Source of the DNA: Brachymonas denitrificans
Lineage (GTDB): Bacteria > Pseudomonadota > Gammaproteobacteria > Burkholderiales > Burkholderiaceae_C
Assembly: GCF_907163135.1 (NCBI RefSeq)
Contig: NZ_CAJQUA010000001.1
Coordinates: 201,001 to 265,000 of the forward strand
DNA: 64,000 nucleotides
Direction of reading: 5' to 3'
The translations under genes and the position numbers were made by a program. A model generated the notes under the pieces. It was not told the DNA's origin, ran no database searches, and saw only the letters and a list, made by a program, of their open reading frames with translations. Shown one piece after another: positions 50,764-60,488 of the stretch. The stretch's first letter is position 1, and each line of letters begins with the position of its first letter.

Positions 50764-51854
50764 CTGCTTCCCCCGAGACAACGTCCCCGGCTTCCGTGAC
50801 TGCGACTCCGGCGGCTCCTGCCGCGCCGAATCCCCCCCGTCAGGCGGGCATGTCGGCGCTGGCGCGCGTGGTGCTGGTGCTGGCCCTGCTGCTTGCATTG
50901 GCGGCCGCGGCGGCTGCGGGCGTCGCCTGGCGTCAGGTCTATCTGCTGCAGAAACAGGTAGCGAAGCAGGTGGCCGATGTGGGGCTGCAGTCGCGCGATA
51001 CTGGCACCCTGGCCCGCCTGGCCAGCGAGCAGAGCCGCGAAGCCAGTGCCAAGGTGGCGCTGCTGGATGCGCGCGTGGTGCAGCTCGATGCCCAGCGCGC
51101 CCAGGTGGAAAGCGTGCTGCAGGGCCTGTCGCGCGCCAAGGACGACAACCTGCTGGTGGATGTGGACTCTGTGGTGCAGATGGGGCTGCAGCAGACCCAG
51201 CTGACCGGCAGCGTGCAGCCCCTGCTGGCGGCGCTGGTGAGCTCCGAAAAACGCCTGGAGCATGCCACGCAGCCGCGCCTGGTTGCATTGCAGTTGGCCA
51301 TGGCTCAGGACATTGAGCAACTGCGCAAGACCAGCGTAAGCGACGTCGCCATGTTGGCCACGCGCATCGACAACGTCTTGCGCCAGATCGACAGCCTGCC
51401 CCTGCAGAGCGACATGGTGCCGCTGCCCACGGCAAGCGGCAAGGCGCACGTGGCTAAACGCCTGCCCGCGGATGCTCCCTGGTGGCAGCAATGGTGGGGC
51501 AGCGTGTCCGACACGGCGCTGGGGCTGGTGCGCGTGCGCTCCATCGCCAGCCGCGATGCCGCGCTGCTGCCTCCCGACCAAGGGTTTCTGGTGCGCGAGA
51601 ACCTCAAGCTGCGCCTGCTCAATGCCCGCATGGCGCTGATGTCGCGCCAGTCCGATCTGGCGCGGGGGGATGTGGAGCAGGTGCTGCAACAGTTGCAGGG
51701 CCAGTTCCAGGCCGATTCGCCATTGGTCGAGTCGGCGCGCAAGCAGTTGCAGGAAGTGCACAGCAACATCCATTCCGCCGAATTGCCGCAGATCCGCGGC
51801 ACGCTTGAAGCGCTGAGCGCCGCCAACGCCGCTGCCAGCGTCGCAGGAAACTGA
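50760..51854 (+). CDS. hemX: HemX-family membrane protein
   Basis: A 364-residue protein with an Ala/Pro-rich N-terminus, one membrane helix (about residues 32-55) and a long periplasmic helical domain. The middle has PWWQQWWGSVSDTALGLVRVRS, typical of HemX. It is often annotated as uroporphyrinogen C-methyltransferase, but lacks the SAM-binding motifs of real methyltransferases, so an enzymatic role is doubtful. Its ATG overlaps the hemD stop. A TACAAT element within hemD ends 7 bases before the ATG. Confidence 0.88.
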   Translation: MTASPETTSPASVTATPAAPAAPNPPRQAGMSALARVVLVLALLLALAAAAAAGVAWRQVYLLQKQVAKQVADVGLQSRDTGTLARLASEQSREASAKVALLDARVVQLDAQRAQVESVLQGLSRAKDDNLLVDVDSVVQMGLQQTQLTGSVQPLLAALVSSEKRLEHATQPRLVALQLAMAQDIEQLRKTSVSDVAMLATRIDNVLRQIDSLPLQSDMVPLPTASGKAHVAKRLPADAPWWQQWWGSVSDTALGLVRVRSIASRDAALLPPDQGFLVRENLKLRLLNARMALMSRQSDLARGDVEQVLQQLQGQFQADSPLVESARKQLQEVHSNIHSAELPQIRGTLEALSAANAAASVAGN

Positions 51855-51858
51855 GACC

Positions 51859-53172
51859 ATGCGCGCATTACTCTGGCTGCTGGTCCTGTTTGTCCTGGCA
51901 ACCCTGCTGGCTCTGCTGGCGGGCAACAACCAGGCGGTTCTGACCCTCTACTGGTCGCCCACGCGGGCGATCGACATCTCGCTGAACATGGCAATCCTGC
52001 TGCTGCTGGGCCTGTTCCTGCTGGGCCATGCGGTGATGCGCGGCATCTCGAGTCTGATCCAGCTGCCCAAGGATGCACGCCGCTGGCGCATCCAGCAGAA
52101 GGAACGTGCGCTGCACGGGCACCTGCTCGATGCCATGTCGCATTACCTGGCGGGACGCTTTTCGCGCGCGCGCCAGGCCGGCGAGCGCGCCTTGCGCCAG
52201 GAAGAAAGCCTGAACGGCCAGCAGGCCGATCCGCGCGACAACGTCCCGGCCGCACAGCGCCTGCCCTACAGCACGCAGCTGCGCGCCCTGACGCACTTCA
52301 TCATGGCCGAAAGCAGCCAGGCCATGCAGGATGGTGCCCAGCGCGACCAGCATTATGCGCAGGCACTGCAGGCCGCCCAGGACACCCGCACCGATATCGG
52401 CGTGGAAACGCGCGAAGGCATCCAGTTGCGCGCCACGCGCTGGGCCATCGAGGACCGCCAGCCCGCCGTGGCGCTGGAGCGGCTCGACGCCCTGCCGCAG
52501 GGCACCGGACGCCGCGTACTGGCGTTGCGCCATCGCCTGAAGGCGGCACGCCAGCTGGGCAACACCGATCTGGCGCTGGATACGGCGCGCACGCTGGCCC
52601 GCCACAAGGCCTTCACGCCCGAAGCTGGCCGGGTGCTGGTGGGCCGTCTGATTGTGGACCAGCTCAGGTCTGCCTTCGACCTGGACCAGTTGCAGCGCAT
52701 CTGGATGCGTCTGGACCGTGAGGAGCGTGCCTGGCCGGAAGTGGCTCTGGCGGGGGCGCGCCAGCTGGTGAGCAACGGCGGCACGGCGGCGCAGGCACGG
52801 GCCTGGCTGTTGCCCGTGTGGGAGCGTGTGGCCGCGGGAGAAGAAACCCTGACGTCTACCCAGCGCAGTGCCATCGTCGCCGCGCTGGAGCCGGGGCTGG
52901 AAGACATCGACGGCGACTGGCTGCAGCGCATCGAGGCGGCCTACCAGCGCTACCCCAACCGTGCCGACATGCAGTACCTGATGGGCATGGCCTGCATGAA
53001 GCGCCAGCTCTGGGGCAAGGCGCAGCAGTTCCTGAGCCAGGCCACCCACGGTCTGCAGGACGAGCCCGAACTGCGCCGCAATGCCTGGCGCGCGCTGGCC
53101 GAACTGGCCGAAGAGCGCAGCGATGCCGCGGCTGCGCAGCAAGCCTGGAAGCAGGCGGCGCTGGTGCGCTGA
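51859..53172 (+). CDS. hemY: HemY-family TPR membrane protein
   Basis: A 437-residue protein with two N-terminal membrane helices (about residues 3-22 and 40-62) followed by the HemY N-terminal domain and tetratricopeptide-like helices (QYLMGMACMKRQLWGKAQQF). This is the proteobacterial HemY, not the Bacillus protoporphyrinogen oxidase of the same name. Its exact role in late haem synthesis is unsettled. The gene begins 4 bp after hemX. Confidence 0.9.
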   Translation: MRALLWLLVLFVLATLLALLAGNNQAVLTLYWSPTRAIDISLNMAILLLLGLFLLGHAVMRGISSLIQLPKDARRWRIQQKERALHGHLLDAMSHYLAGRFSRARQAGERALRQEESLNGQQADPRDNVPAAQRLPYSTQLRALTHFIMAESSQAMQDGAQRDQHYAQALQAAQDTRTDIGVETREGIQLRATRWAIEDRQPAVALERLDALPQGTGRRVLALRHRLKAARQLGNTDLALDTARTLARHKAFTPEAGRVLVGRLIVDQLRSAFDLDQLQRIWMRLDREERAWPEVALAGARQLVSNGGTAAQARAWLLPVWERVAAGEETLTSTQRSAIVAALEPGLEDIDGDWLQRIEAAYQRYPNRADMQYLMGMACMKRQLWGKAQQFLSQATHGLQDEPELRRNAWRALAELAEERSDAAAAQQAWKQAALVR

Positions 53173-53311
53173 GAGCGGCACCCGCAGCACGCCGCCTCAT
53201 AGGGGCATATGCGCGCAAGCTCCCAGGCGCGCGACCTAGTCGCTACTGTCCGTGATGGGGGAGAGGTCTGTGTCTGTCACGATGGCACTCTGCCTCCCGG
53301 ACCCGAAACGC

Positions 53312-53339
53312 AAAAAAGCCGCATCAGCGGCTTTTTTTT
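53312..53339. terminator. Bidirectional terminator between hemY and rne
   Basis: Six A residues, GCCGC, loop ATCA, GCGGC and eight T residues: a strong intrinsic terminator in both directions between the convergent hemY and rne genes. Confidence 0.93.
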
Positions 53340-53382
53340 GCAGCGGTGCGCCAGTTCCTGTGGCCAGGTCCAGGCGCCCTGA

Positions 53383-56300
53383 TCAGGCCTGCGTATCGCT
53401 CGCAGTCTGCTGGCTGGCTTCGGCCTCGAACGGCAGCACCATGCCGGCCAGATCGCGGCGCGTTTCCACCAGAATCAGCGGGCCTTCGTCCAGCACCACC
53501 AGCGGCGGACGCTCGCGCGGCACGTGGATCGGCTTGGGCTCGGCGGCGATGGCAGCCTGCACAGCGGCTACCTTGTCGGCATCGGAGCCCACCCACTGCA
53601 GGCCGGCGTCGGTTGCAATGCGGTGCAGCTCGGCTTCGGGCAGCGTGAATGCCTGCACCTTGGGCATGCCGGTGGCTGCTACAGCCTCCTGCGGAGCCGG
53701 TACAGCGACCGCTTCGGCGGCTACTGCCGTGCTCTCGGCAGCCGGTGCACCCGTTTCGGCGGGCGCAGCCGGCGCATCGACCGCAGCAGGAGCGGGGAGG
53801 GCGTCCAGCACAGCCGGTGCCGGCAAGGCTGCGGCATCAAGCGCTGGAGCATCAGTAGCCTGGGCGTCTTCTGCAAGGCCTGCGGCCAGACCCGGAACCG
53901 GGGCATTGGCATTGGCAGCGAAGTAGCTGCGCGGGCTGGTGTCGGCGGCGGGAGTCTCCGAGTCAGACAGAACACCGTTTTCGGCGCTGGCCAGCTCGTT
54001 GTTTTCGCCATTCTGGCCGGAACGATCGCCGCCGCGGCGACGGTCACGGCCATAGCGGTCGCGCGAACGGCGTTCGCGGCGCTCCCTCACTTCGCCTTCA
54101 CCGGCTGCAGGCGCCTGGGCTCCGTTGGTGTCGTTCACGGAGTCGGCAGCGCTGTCGGCCGCCATGGCAGCGCCGCTCACGGCACTGGCTGCCGCTGCGA
54201 CCAGTGCCACTTCGCTTGCGCTGCTTTCCTCGCCGCCCAGTTCGGTCGGCAGGGCTGTCTGGCGCGGTGCACGGCGCTCGCCGCTGCGCTCGCCACGCTC
54301 ACCGCTGCGTTCACGGCGCTGGCGGTTGCCGCGGCCGTCCTGGCGGTTGTCGGTGCCGGCTTCGCTGCTGCCTTCGCGCTGCTCGCTGCGGTTGTCGTTG
54401 CGCTGCTCGGTGCTGCGGGATTCGCTGCCGCGGCCTTCGGAAGCAGGGCGACCTTCGCCACGGTTGCGGCGTTGCTCGCCGCTGCGACCATCGCCGGATT
54501 TCTCGCCGCGGCTGCCACGCTCGCCCGAGCGCTCGGAGCGTTCCCCACGCTCACCGCCGCTGCGGTTGCCATTGCGGCTGCCGCCACGCGCGCCACGGCT
54601 GCCGCCACGGCGGTTGTCATCCCGTGCCGGAGCTGCGGGCTCGGGTGCCGGAGCAACCGGGGCCACGGGCTCGGCAGCCGGCTCTTCGGCAAAGCCGAAC
54701 CAGCGCTTGATCTTCAGCCACAGGGCGGCCAGGCCGGTCGCGGGCTCGGCCGCCGGCTGGGCCGGTGCCGCGGCCGCAGGGGCTGCAACCGGTTCCACCA
54801 CTTCGGGCTTGGGCGGTGCCACCGGCGCCGGACCATCGGGCAGCACGCCCTTGAGCACCGGCGTCTGGCGATTCGTCGGCTCCTGCGAGCGGCGCGTGAC
54901 GGCGGTCGGATCCTCGACTTCCTCGGCCAGCGTGTAGCTGGCGTCCATGTTGTCCAGGCGGGCGTCGTCGTGCTTGAGGCGCTCGAGCTTGTAGTGCGGG
55001 GTTTCCAGGCTCTTGTTCGGCACCAGCATCACGTGCACGCGTTGCTTGAGCTCGATCTTGGCAATCTCGGGGCGCTTCTCGTTCAGCAGGAAGGAAGCCA
55101 CTTCGACTGGCACCTGGGCATGCACGGCGGCCGTGCTGTCCTTCATTGCCTCTTCCTGGATGATGCGCAGGATCTGCAGCGCGCTGGATTCGGTGTCGCG
55201 CACGTGGCCGGAGCCGCCGCAGCGCGGGCAGGGGATGGACGCGCCTTCGCTCAGCGCCGGGCGCAGGCGCTGGCGGCTCATTTCCATCAGGCCGAACTTG
55301 CTGATGGTGCCGAACTGCACGCGCGCACGGTCCTGGCGCAGCGCTTCGCGCAGGCGGTTTTCCACCTCGCGACGGTTCTTCTGCTCGTCCATGTCGATGA
55401 AGTCGATCACGATCAGGCCGCCCAGGTCGCGCAGGCGCATCTGGCGCGCCACTTCGTCGGCGGCTTCCAGGTTGGTGCGGGTGGCGGTTTCCTCGATGTC
55501 GCTGCCCTTGATGGCACGCGCCGAGTTGACGTCGATGGAGACCAGTGCTTCGGTGTGGTCGATCACGATGGCGCCGCCGCTGGGCAGCGTCACGATGCGG
55601 GCGTAGGCCGATTCGATCTGGTGCTCGATCTGGAATCGGCTGAACAGCGGTGCGTCATCGCGGTAGCGCTTGACCTTGCCGGCATGCTCCGGCATCACGT
55701 GGTTCATGAACTGGCTGGCCTGCTCGTAGATGTCGTCGGCATCGATCAGGATGTCGCCGATCTCCGGGCTGAAGTAGTCGCGCAGGGCGCGCACCACCAG
55801 ATTGGATTCCTGGTAGATCAGGAAGGCGCCCTTGCCGGCCTGGGCGGCGCCGTCGATGGCATCCCACAGCTTGAGCAGGTAGTTCAGGTCCCACTGCAGT
55901 TCGGGCGCGGAGCGGCCGATGCCGGCCGTGCGGGCGATGATGCTCATGCCCTTCGGGTAGTCGAGCTGGTCCATCGCCTCCTTCAGCTCGGCGCGGTCCT
56001 CGCCCTCGATACGGCGGCTCACGCCACCGCCGCGCGGGTTGTTGGGCATCAGCACCACGTAGCGGCCGGCCAGCGAGATGAAGGTGGTCAGGGCCGCGCC
56101 CTTGTTGCCGCGCTCTTCCTTCTCGACCTGGACCAGCAGTTCCTGGCCTTCCTTGATCACGTCGTTGATGCGGGCCTGGCTGACCGGCACGCCTTCGGCG
56201 AAGTACTGGCGGGAGATTTCCTTGAACGGCAGGAAGCCGTGGCGCTCTTCGCCGTAGTCGACGAAGCAGGCCTCGAGCGAAGGCTCGACGCGCGTGACGA

Positions 56301-56433
56301 CGGCCTTGTAGATGTTGCCCTTGCGTTGTTCGCGGCCTTCGATCTCGATCTCGTAGTCGAGCAGCTTCTGGCCGTCGACAATCGCCAGGCGGCGTTCTTC
56401 GGTCTGGGTACCGTTGATCAGCATCCGTTTCAT
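53383..56433 (-). CDS. rne: Ribonuclease E
   Basis: A 1016-residue endoribonuclease and degradosome scaffold. The catalytic half has the S1 domain ([20 protein letters not shown]), the catalytic-aspartate region [18 protein letters not shown] and [20 protein letters not shown], and the zinc-link [12 protein letters not shown] near residue 405. The C-terminal half is low-complexity: a block of Arg, Gly, Ser and Glu (about residues 600-740), then an Ala/Pro-rich region. It probably binds RNA and partners. The gene is preceded by a long leader and is divergent from rluC. Confidence 0.96.
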   Translation of the reverse strand: MKRMLINGTQTEERRLAIVDGQKLLDYEIEIEGREQRKGNIYKAVVTRVEPSLEACFVDYGEERHGFLPFKEISRQYFAEGVPVSQARINDVIKEGQELLVQVEKEERGNKGAALTTFISLAGRYVVLMPNNPRGGGVSRRIEGEDRAELKEAMDQLDYPKGMSIIARTAGIGRSAPELQWDLNYLLKLWDAIDGAAQAGKGAFLIYQESNLVVRALRDYFSPEIGDILIDADDIYEQASQFMNHVMPEHAGKVKRYRDDAPLFSRFQIEHQIESAYARIVTLPSGGAIVIDHTEALVSIDVNSARAIKGSDIEETATRTNLEAADEVARQMRLRDLGGLIVIDFIDMDEQKNRREVENRLREALRQDRARVQFGTISKFGLMEMSRQRLRPALSEGASIPCPRCGGSGHVRDTESSALQILRIIQEEAMKDSTAAVHAQVPVEVASFLLNEKRPEIAKIELKQRVHVMLVPNKSLETPHYKLERLKHDDARLDNMDASYTLAEEVEDPTAVTRRSQEPTNRQTPVLKGVLPDGPAPVAPPKPEVVEPVAAPAAAAPAQPAAEPATGLAALWLKIKRWFGFAEEPAAEPVAPVAPAPEPAAPARDDNRRGGSRGARGGSRNGNRSGGERGERSERSGERGSRGEKSGDGRSGEQRRNRGEGRPASEGRGSESRSTEQRNDNRSEQREGSSEAGTDNRQDGRGNRQRRERSGERGERSGERRAPRQTALPTELGGEESSASEVALVAAAASAVSGAAMAADSAADSVNDTNGAQAPAAGEGEVRERRERRSRDRYGRDRRRGGDRSGQNGENNELASAENGVLSDSETPAADTSPRSYFAANANAPVPGLAAGLAEDAQATDAPALDAAALPAPAVLDALPAPAAVDAPAAPAETGAPAAESTAVAAEAVAVPAPQEAVAATGMPKVQAFTLPEAELHRIATDAGLQWVGSDADKVAAVQAAIAAEPKPIHVPRERPPLVVLDEGPLILVETRRDLAGMVLPFEAEASQQTASDTQA

Positions 56434-57086
56434 GATGCGTTTCCTTCCTGAACCCGCACGGGTTCATTGACTCTGTTGACACTGCGGGCCGGCCGCGCAC
56501 AGGCGCGGACACAGCCCAGGAATGCCTGAGCGGACGCTGAAACGAAGGGAATTGCCGGAAACTGCCGGATCAGACCGCCGGAAGGGCGGACTGGAGGGCA
56601 AAGGGCGCGCGGAAGAATGCAGCAAGAGGCCGCCGTCCCGCTGGCGCCGCAACAGCAGGCAGCCAGCCACTATCGGCACGCAGCGCTGCCACATGCAGCG
56701 GCCGGGTGCCGGGAACAGGGAGGGAGGGGGAGGTGCGAGCAGGCAGCAGGCTGCCGCGGCCGCGTCGCTGCCCACGGGGCAGCTTGACGGACAGGCCGGC
56801 AGTCAGCATCAGCAGAGCCAGAAAGACACCTTGCACTTGCATTCGATCCATCTGCCTGAGTGGCAACAAACAGCGCACCATTCAGGCAGTCATGTATTCC
56901 ATATTCGGGGTTTCGAGCGTCAGCCTTGACTGGAGCCGTCGGGGGCCACCGGGGGCGCTTGGGGCCGGCCGGTTTGCCTGCGGAACGGGGCCAGTGGCAT
57001 GGACTTTCTGTGCAGCGGGGCAGCGGACGCCTTGCTTGTGCCTTAAACTTATTCAAATCAAGCAGTTGCAATTAACCAACTACACA
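56434..57086 (-). promoter_or_regulatory. Long rne leader / rne-rluC intergenic region
   Basis: About 650 bp without a convincing gene. On the minus strand GTGAAA (complement of 57118-57123), a 16-base spacer and a perfect TATAAT (complement of 57096-57101) form a promoter just beyond this interval. It would start rne mRNA near 57089 and give a leader of roughly 650 nt. Long leaders that mediate RNase E autoregulation are known for enterobacterial rne. Open frames here have no family character. Confidence 0.5.
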
Positions 57087-58103
57087 GTGAAAAACATTAT
57101 AGGGTCGAAAGCCGCGCTTTCACAGGGGGGCGCGGCAAAGGCCGTGAAATATCTGGAGGTGGACGAGGAATCCGCCGGCCAGCGCCTGGACAATTTCCTG
57201 ATCCGCCAGCTCAAGGGGGTGCCCAAGACCTATGTCTACCGCATCATCCGCAGCGGCGAGGTGCGTGTGAACAAGGGGCGTGCCAGCGCCGACAGCCGCG
57301 TGCAGCCGGGCGATGTGGTGCGCGTGCCTCCGGTGCGCCTGCCCGAGCGCACGCAGGATGGCCAGGCGCAGGCCGCCACCCCGGCGCGCGAATTCCCGGC
57401 CCTGCTCGAGGATGACTGGCTGATCGCCGTCAACAAGCCCGCCGGCGTGGCCGTGCATGGCGGCAGCGGCGTGAGTTTCGGCGTGATCGAGCAGTTGCGC
57501 CGTGCCCGGCCACAGGCGCGCTTTCTGGAACTGGTCCACCGGCTGGACCGCGAAACCAGCGGCATTCTGCTGATTGCCAAGAAGCGCTCGGCCTTGACTA
57601 CGCTGCAGGACCAGTTCCGCCAGCGCGAAACCGGCAAGACCTATCTGGCGCTGGTGCTGGGTGACTGGCCGGCCAACAGGAAGGTAATCGACACGCCGCT
57701 GCGCAAATTCCTGCTGCCGGCTGCCGGCAATGCCGAGGGCGAACGCCGCGTGCGCACCACCACCAAGGACGATCCGGAAGGCATGAAGGCCGTCACCCTG
57801 GTCAAGGTGGCGCAGCGCGTGCCGCATCCGCTGGGCGACATGACGCTGCTGGAAGTCACCATCAAGACCGGCCGCACGCACCAGATCCGCGTGCACCTGG
57901 CATCCAGTGGCCATCCGATTGCCGGTGACGAGAAATATGGCGACTTTGCGCGCAACAAGGCACTGGAAAAGGCCGGCCTCAAGCGCATGTTCCTGCATGC
58001 CTGGCGCTTGCGCTTCACCCATCCCTCCACCGGCGAGACGGTGGCGCTGGAGCAGCCGCTGGAGCCGGCGCTGCAGCAGTTCGTCGGCAACCCCGTGGCC
58101 TAG
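57087..58103 (+). CDS. rluC: 23S rRNA pseudouridine synthase RluC
   Basis: A 338-residue enzyme with an S4 RNA-binding domain (QRLDNFLIRQLKGVPKTYVY, IRSGEVRVNKGR) and the RluA-type catalytic motif HRLDRETSGILLIAKK, where the aspartate is catalytic. The start is uncertain: a GTG at 57087 or a GTG at 57144; neither has a good ribosome-binding site. It modifies large-subunit rRNA. It is divergent from rne. Confidence 0.93.
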   Translation: MKNIIGSKAALSQGGAAKAVKYLEVDEESAGQRLDNFLIRQLKGVPKTYVYRIIRSGEVRVNKGRASADSRVQPGDVVRVPPVRLPERTQDGQAQAATPAREFPALLEDDWLIAVNKPAGVAVHGGSGVSFGVIEQLRRARPQARFLELVHRLDRETSGILLIAKKRSALTTLQDQFRQRETGKTYLALVLGDWPANRKVIDTPLRKFLLPAAGNAEGERRVRTTTKDDPEGMKAVTLVKVAQRVPHPLGDMTLLEVTIKTGRTHQIRVHLASSGHPIAGDEKYGDFARNKALEKAGLKRMFLHAWRLRFTHPSTGETVALEQPLEPALQQFVGNPVA

Positions 58104-58182
58104 CCCGCCAATCGACGACAATGGCGGCAGAAGGTCGGGGCTGTCGCCCTGATCGCCACAGATTTATCCGGAAATTCACGCC

Positions 58183-58857
58183 ATGGCGCACCGATTCGAC
58201 CTGATTTGCTTTGATTGGGACGGCACCCTGTACGACTCCACCGCCAGCATCACCATGGCCCTGCAACAGGCGGTGGTGGATGTGGGTGGCGAACGCCCCA
58301 CGCGCGAGCAGGCGCGCTACGTGATCGGGCTCGGCCTGCAGGATGCGCTGGCCAAAGTGGCGCCCGACGTGCCACCCTCGCAGTACCGCGCCCTGAGCGA
58401 CCGCTACCGCCACCACTACCTGCAGCACATGACTGACATCACCCTGTTCGAAGGCATCGAAGGCGTGCTGGCAGACCTGCGCAGCCGGGGCCATCTGCTG
58501 GCCGTGGCCACCGGCAAGAGCAGGCGCGGGCTGGATGATGCGCTCTCCGTCGTGGCGCTGTCCGACATGTTCGATGCCACGCGCACGGCCGACCAGACGG
58601 CAGGCAAGCCCCATCCGCTCATGCTGTACGAGCTGATGGACGAGCTGGAAGTGAAGCCCGAGCACACGCTGATGATCGGCGACACCTCGCACGATCTGGA
58701 ACTGGCGCACAATGCCGGCTGCGCCTGCGTGGCCGTGAGCTACGGGGCGCACAGCGTGGCCGGCCTGCAGCAGTGGTCGCCGCTGTACATGGCGCATTCG
58801 GTGCGGGACCTGGGGCGCTGGCTGCAGAACGAGGTCCACGCCCCTCCGCGTGCCTGA
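58183..58857 (+). CDS. HAD-family hydrolase, phosphoglycolate-phosphatase-like
   Basis: A 224-residue phosphatase. The nucleophile D11 and acid D13 are in FDWDGTLYDS, motif II is AVATGKSR, and the end motif is GDTSHDLELAHNAG, with substrate-loop lysine in GKPHP. The cap is the helical Gph type. It is the common partner downstream of rluC in betaproteobacteria. The substrate is not determined by sequence. Confidence 0.88.
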   Translation: MAHRFDLICFDWDGTLYDSTASITMALQQAVVDVGGERPTREQARYVIGLGLQDALAKVAPDVPPSQYRALSDRYRHHYLQHMTDITLFEGIEGVLADLRSRGHLLAVATGKSRRGLDDALSVVALSDMFDATRTADQTAGKPHPLMLYELMDELEVKPEHTLMIGDTSHDLELAHNAGCACVAVSYGAHSVAGLQQWSPLYMAHSVRDLGRWLQNEVHAPPRA

Positions 58858-58875
58858 CGCACGGGGGCTTCGCTT

Positions 58876-59265
58876 ATGTCCCGGTCTGTCAACGCCATTG
58901 CCCTGTGTCCGTCCGCTGCACTGGTGGATGGCGCGCTGGCCGTACCGTTCGACGTGCTGCACCGCGGAGCGCCGTGTCGCGCCTTTGCCGTGCGCCACGA
59001 GGGGCAGGTGGCCGCCTTTCTCAACCGGTGCACCCACGTCGCCATGGAGCTCGACTGGATGCCCAACCGTGTGTTCGATGCCTCCGGCGAATGGCTGATC
59101 TGCGCCAGCCACGGTGCCATTTTCCATCCGCAATCGGGCGAATGCCTGGGCGGCCCGTGCAATGGCGGCCTGGTGCGCATTGCCCTGCTGGAACAGGAGG
59201 GGCAGGTCTGGTGGTTGCCCGATGCACACACTGTTGCACCTGAAGCCCCTGATGGAGAAGGCTGA
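58876..59265 (+). CDS. Rieske 2Fe-2S domain protein
   Basis: A 129-residue single-domain ferredoxin. The cluster ligands are C52-x-H54 (CTH) and C76-x2-H79 (CASH), with the usual GGP loop after them. It starts 18 bp after the HAD gene and precedes the signal peptide peptidase by about 90 bp. Stand-alone Rieske proteins of this type serve as electron carriers, but the partner is unknown. Confidence 0.9.
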   Translation: MSRSVNAIALCPSAALVDGALAVPFDVLHRGAPCRAFAVRHEGQVAAFLNRCTHVAMELDWMPNRVFDASGEWLICASHGAIFHPQSGECLGGPCNGGLVRIALLEQEGQVWWLPDAHTVAPEAPDGEG

Positions 59266-59354
59266 TCCGCAGGAGCCGGCCCCGGCAGCTTCTACAATCA
59301 GGGCTTTCCTGGCGAGCCGCTGCCCTGCGGCAGCGAACCTACTGACCCTGCATC

Positions 59355-60326
59355 ATGCCCGATACCTCTGACGACCTCATCCCCGCAACCCCGCGCAAGC
59401 CGGACTGGGAGCGTGCCATGCTGGAAAAGGTGGCCATGGCCTCCATCCGCGAGCAGCAGGCGAACCGGCGCTGGAAGACCTTTGTGCGTATGGCCTGGCT
59501 GCTGTTCTTTGCCGTGCTGGCCTGGATGTTCTTCCAGCGTGGCGCGCCGGATGCCGCCAAAATGACCTCGCCGCATACCGCCGTGATCGAGATCCGCGGC
59601 GACATTGCCGACGGAGCGGACAGCAGCGCCGCCAACATCGTGCCTGCCGTCAAGCGTGCCTTCGAGGATGCGGGCTCCCGGGCCGTGGTGCTGTCCATCA
59701 ACTCTGGCGGCGGCAGTCCGGTGCAGGCCGGCATCATCAATGACGAACTGATCCGCATGAAGGCGCACTACAAGAAGCCGCTGTATGCGGTGGTGGGCGA
59801 CAGCTGTGCCTCCGGTGCCTACTACATCGCCGTGGCGGCCGACCAGATCTTCGTGGACAAGGCCAGCCTGATCGGCAGCGTGGGCGTGCTGATGGACGGC
59901 TTCGGCTTTACCGGCACCATGGAAAAGCTCGGCGTGGAGCGCCGCCTGATCGCAGCCGGCAGCAACAAGGGCTTCATGGACCCCTTCAGCCCCATGAGCG
60001 AAACCCAGCGCGCGCACGCGCAGACCATGCTCGACCAGATCCACCAGCAGTTCATCCAGGTGGTGCGCAATGGTCGCGGCACGCGCCTGAAGGAAACGCC
60101 CGAAATGTTCAGCGGCCTGGTGTGGACGGGCCAGCAGGCGATCCAGATGGGCCTGGCCGACAAGCTCGGCGGTACCGACTACGTGGCGCGTGAAATCGTC
60201 AAGCAGGAGCGCCTGGTGGATTACACACAGCGCGAAAACGTGGCCGAGAAGCTGGCCAAGCGCTTTGGCGCGGCCGTGGGCGAAGGCGCCATGCGCTCCA
60301 TGCAGGCGGCGCCGCTGCTGCGATAA
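59355..60326 (+). CDS. Signal peptide peptidase SppA-type S49 serine protease
   Basis: A 323-residue inner-membrane protease. One membrane helix lies at residues about 45-61; the Ser/Lys dyad is S153 in GDSCASGAYYIA and K205 in IAAGSNKGFMDP. It is the short, single-domain form (about half the length of E. coli SppA). It degrades cleaved signal peptides or membrane protein fragments. Confidence 0.9.
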   Translation: MPDTSDDLIPATPRKPDWERAMLEKVAMASIREQQANRRWKTFVRMAWLLFFAVLAWMFFQRGAPDAAKMTSPHTAVIEIRGDIADGADSSAANIVPAVKRAFEDAGSRAVVLSINSGGGSPVQAGIINDELIRMKAHYKKPLYAVVGDSCASGAYYIAVAADQIFVDKASLIGSVGVLMDGFGFTGTMEKLGVERRLIAAGSNKGFMDPFSPMSETQRAHAQTMLDQIHQQFIQVVRNGRGTRLKETPEMFSGLVWTGQQAIQMGLADKLGGTDYVAREIVKQERLVDYTQRENVAEKLAKRFGAAVGEGAMRSMQAAPLLR

Positions 60327-60488
60327 GTGGCCAACTGCCGTTAACTATTTATCTTTTTCATACAAATTTGTGTCAATAACTGTCATGGTGCATGGTTAAA
60401 CTGGCCCGAGCCGCATTCCTGCAGGGGTGGGGCTCGCACCGTTCCGCCCGGCGGACCGGCCTGAAAACCAACCCTCGAGGGAGGCACC

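Noticed and set aside
53524-56451. A plus-strand open frame of about 975 codons opposite rne
   Set aside because: Same GC-driven effect; the translation is Ala/Gly/Arg-rich low complexity and mirrors the rne coding pattern.
56522-57071. Short open frames in the rne-rluC gap
   Set aside because: They occur on both strands, have no ribosome-binding site, no motif and skewed Arg/Ala/Pro composition; better read as leader or intergenic DNA.
60362-60371. ACAAATTTGT palindrome before the DUF937/OmpA gene
   Set aside because: Ten bases is too short to support an operator call on its own, and I see no second copy.
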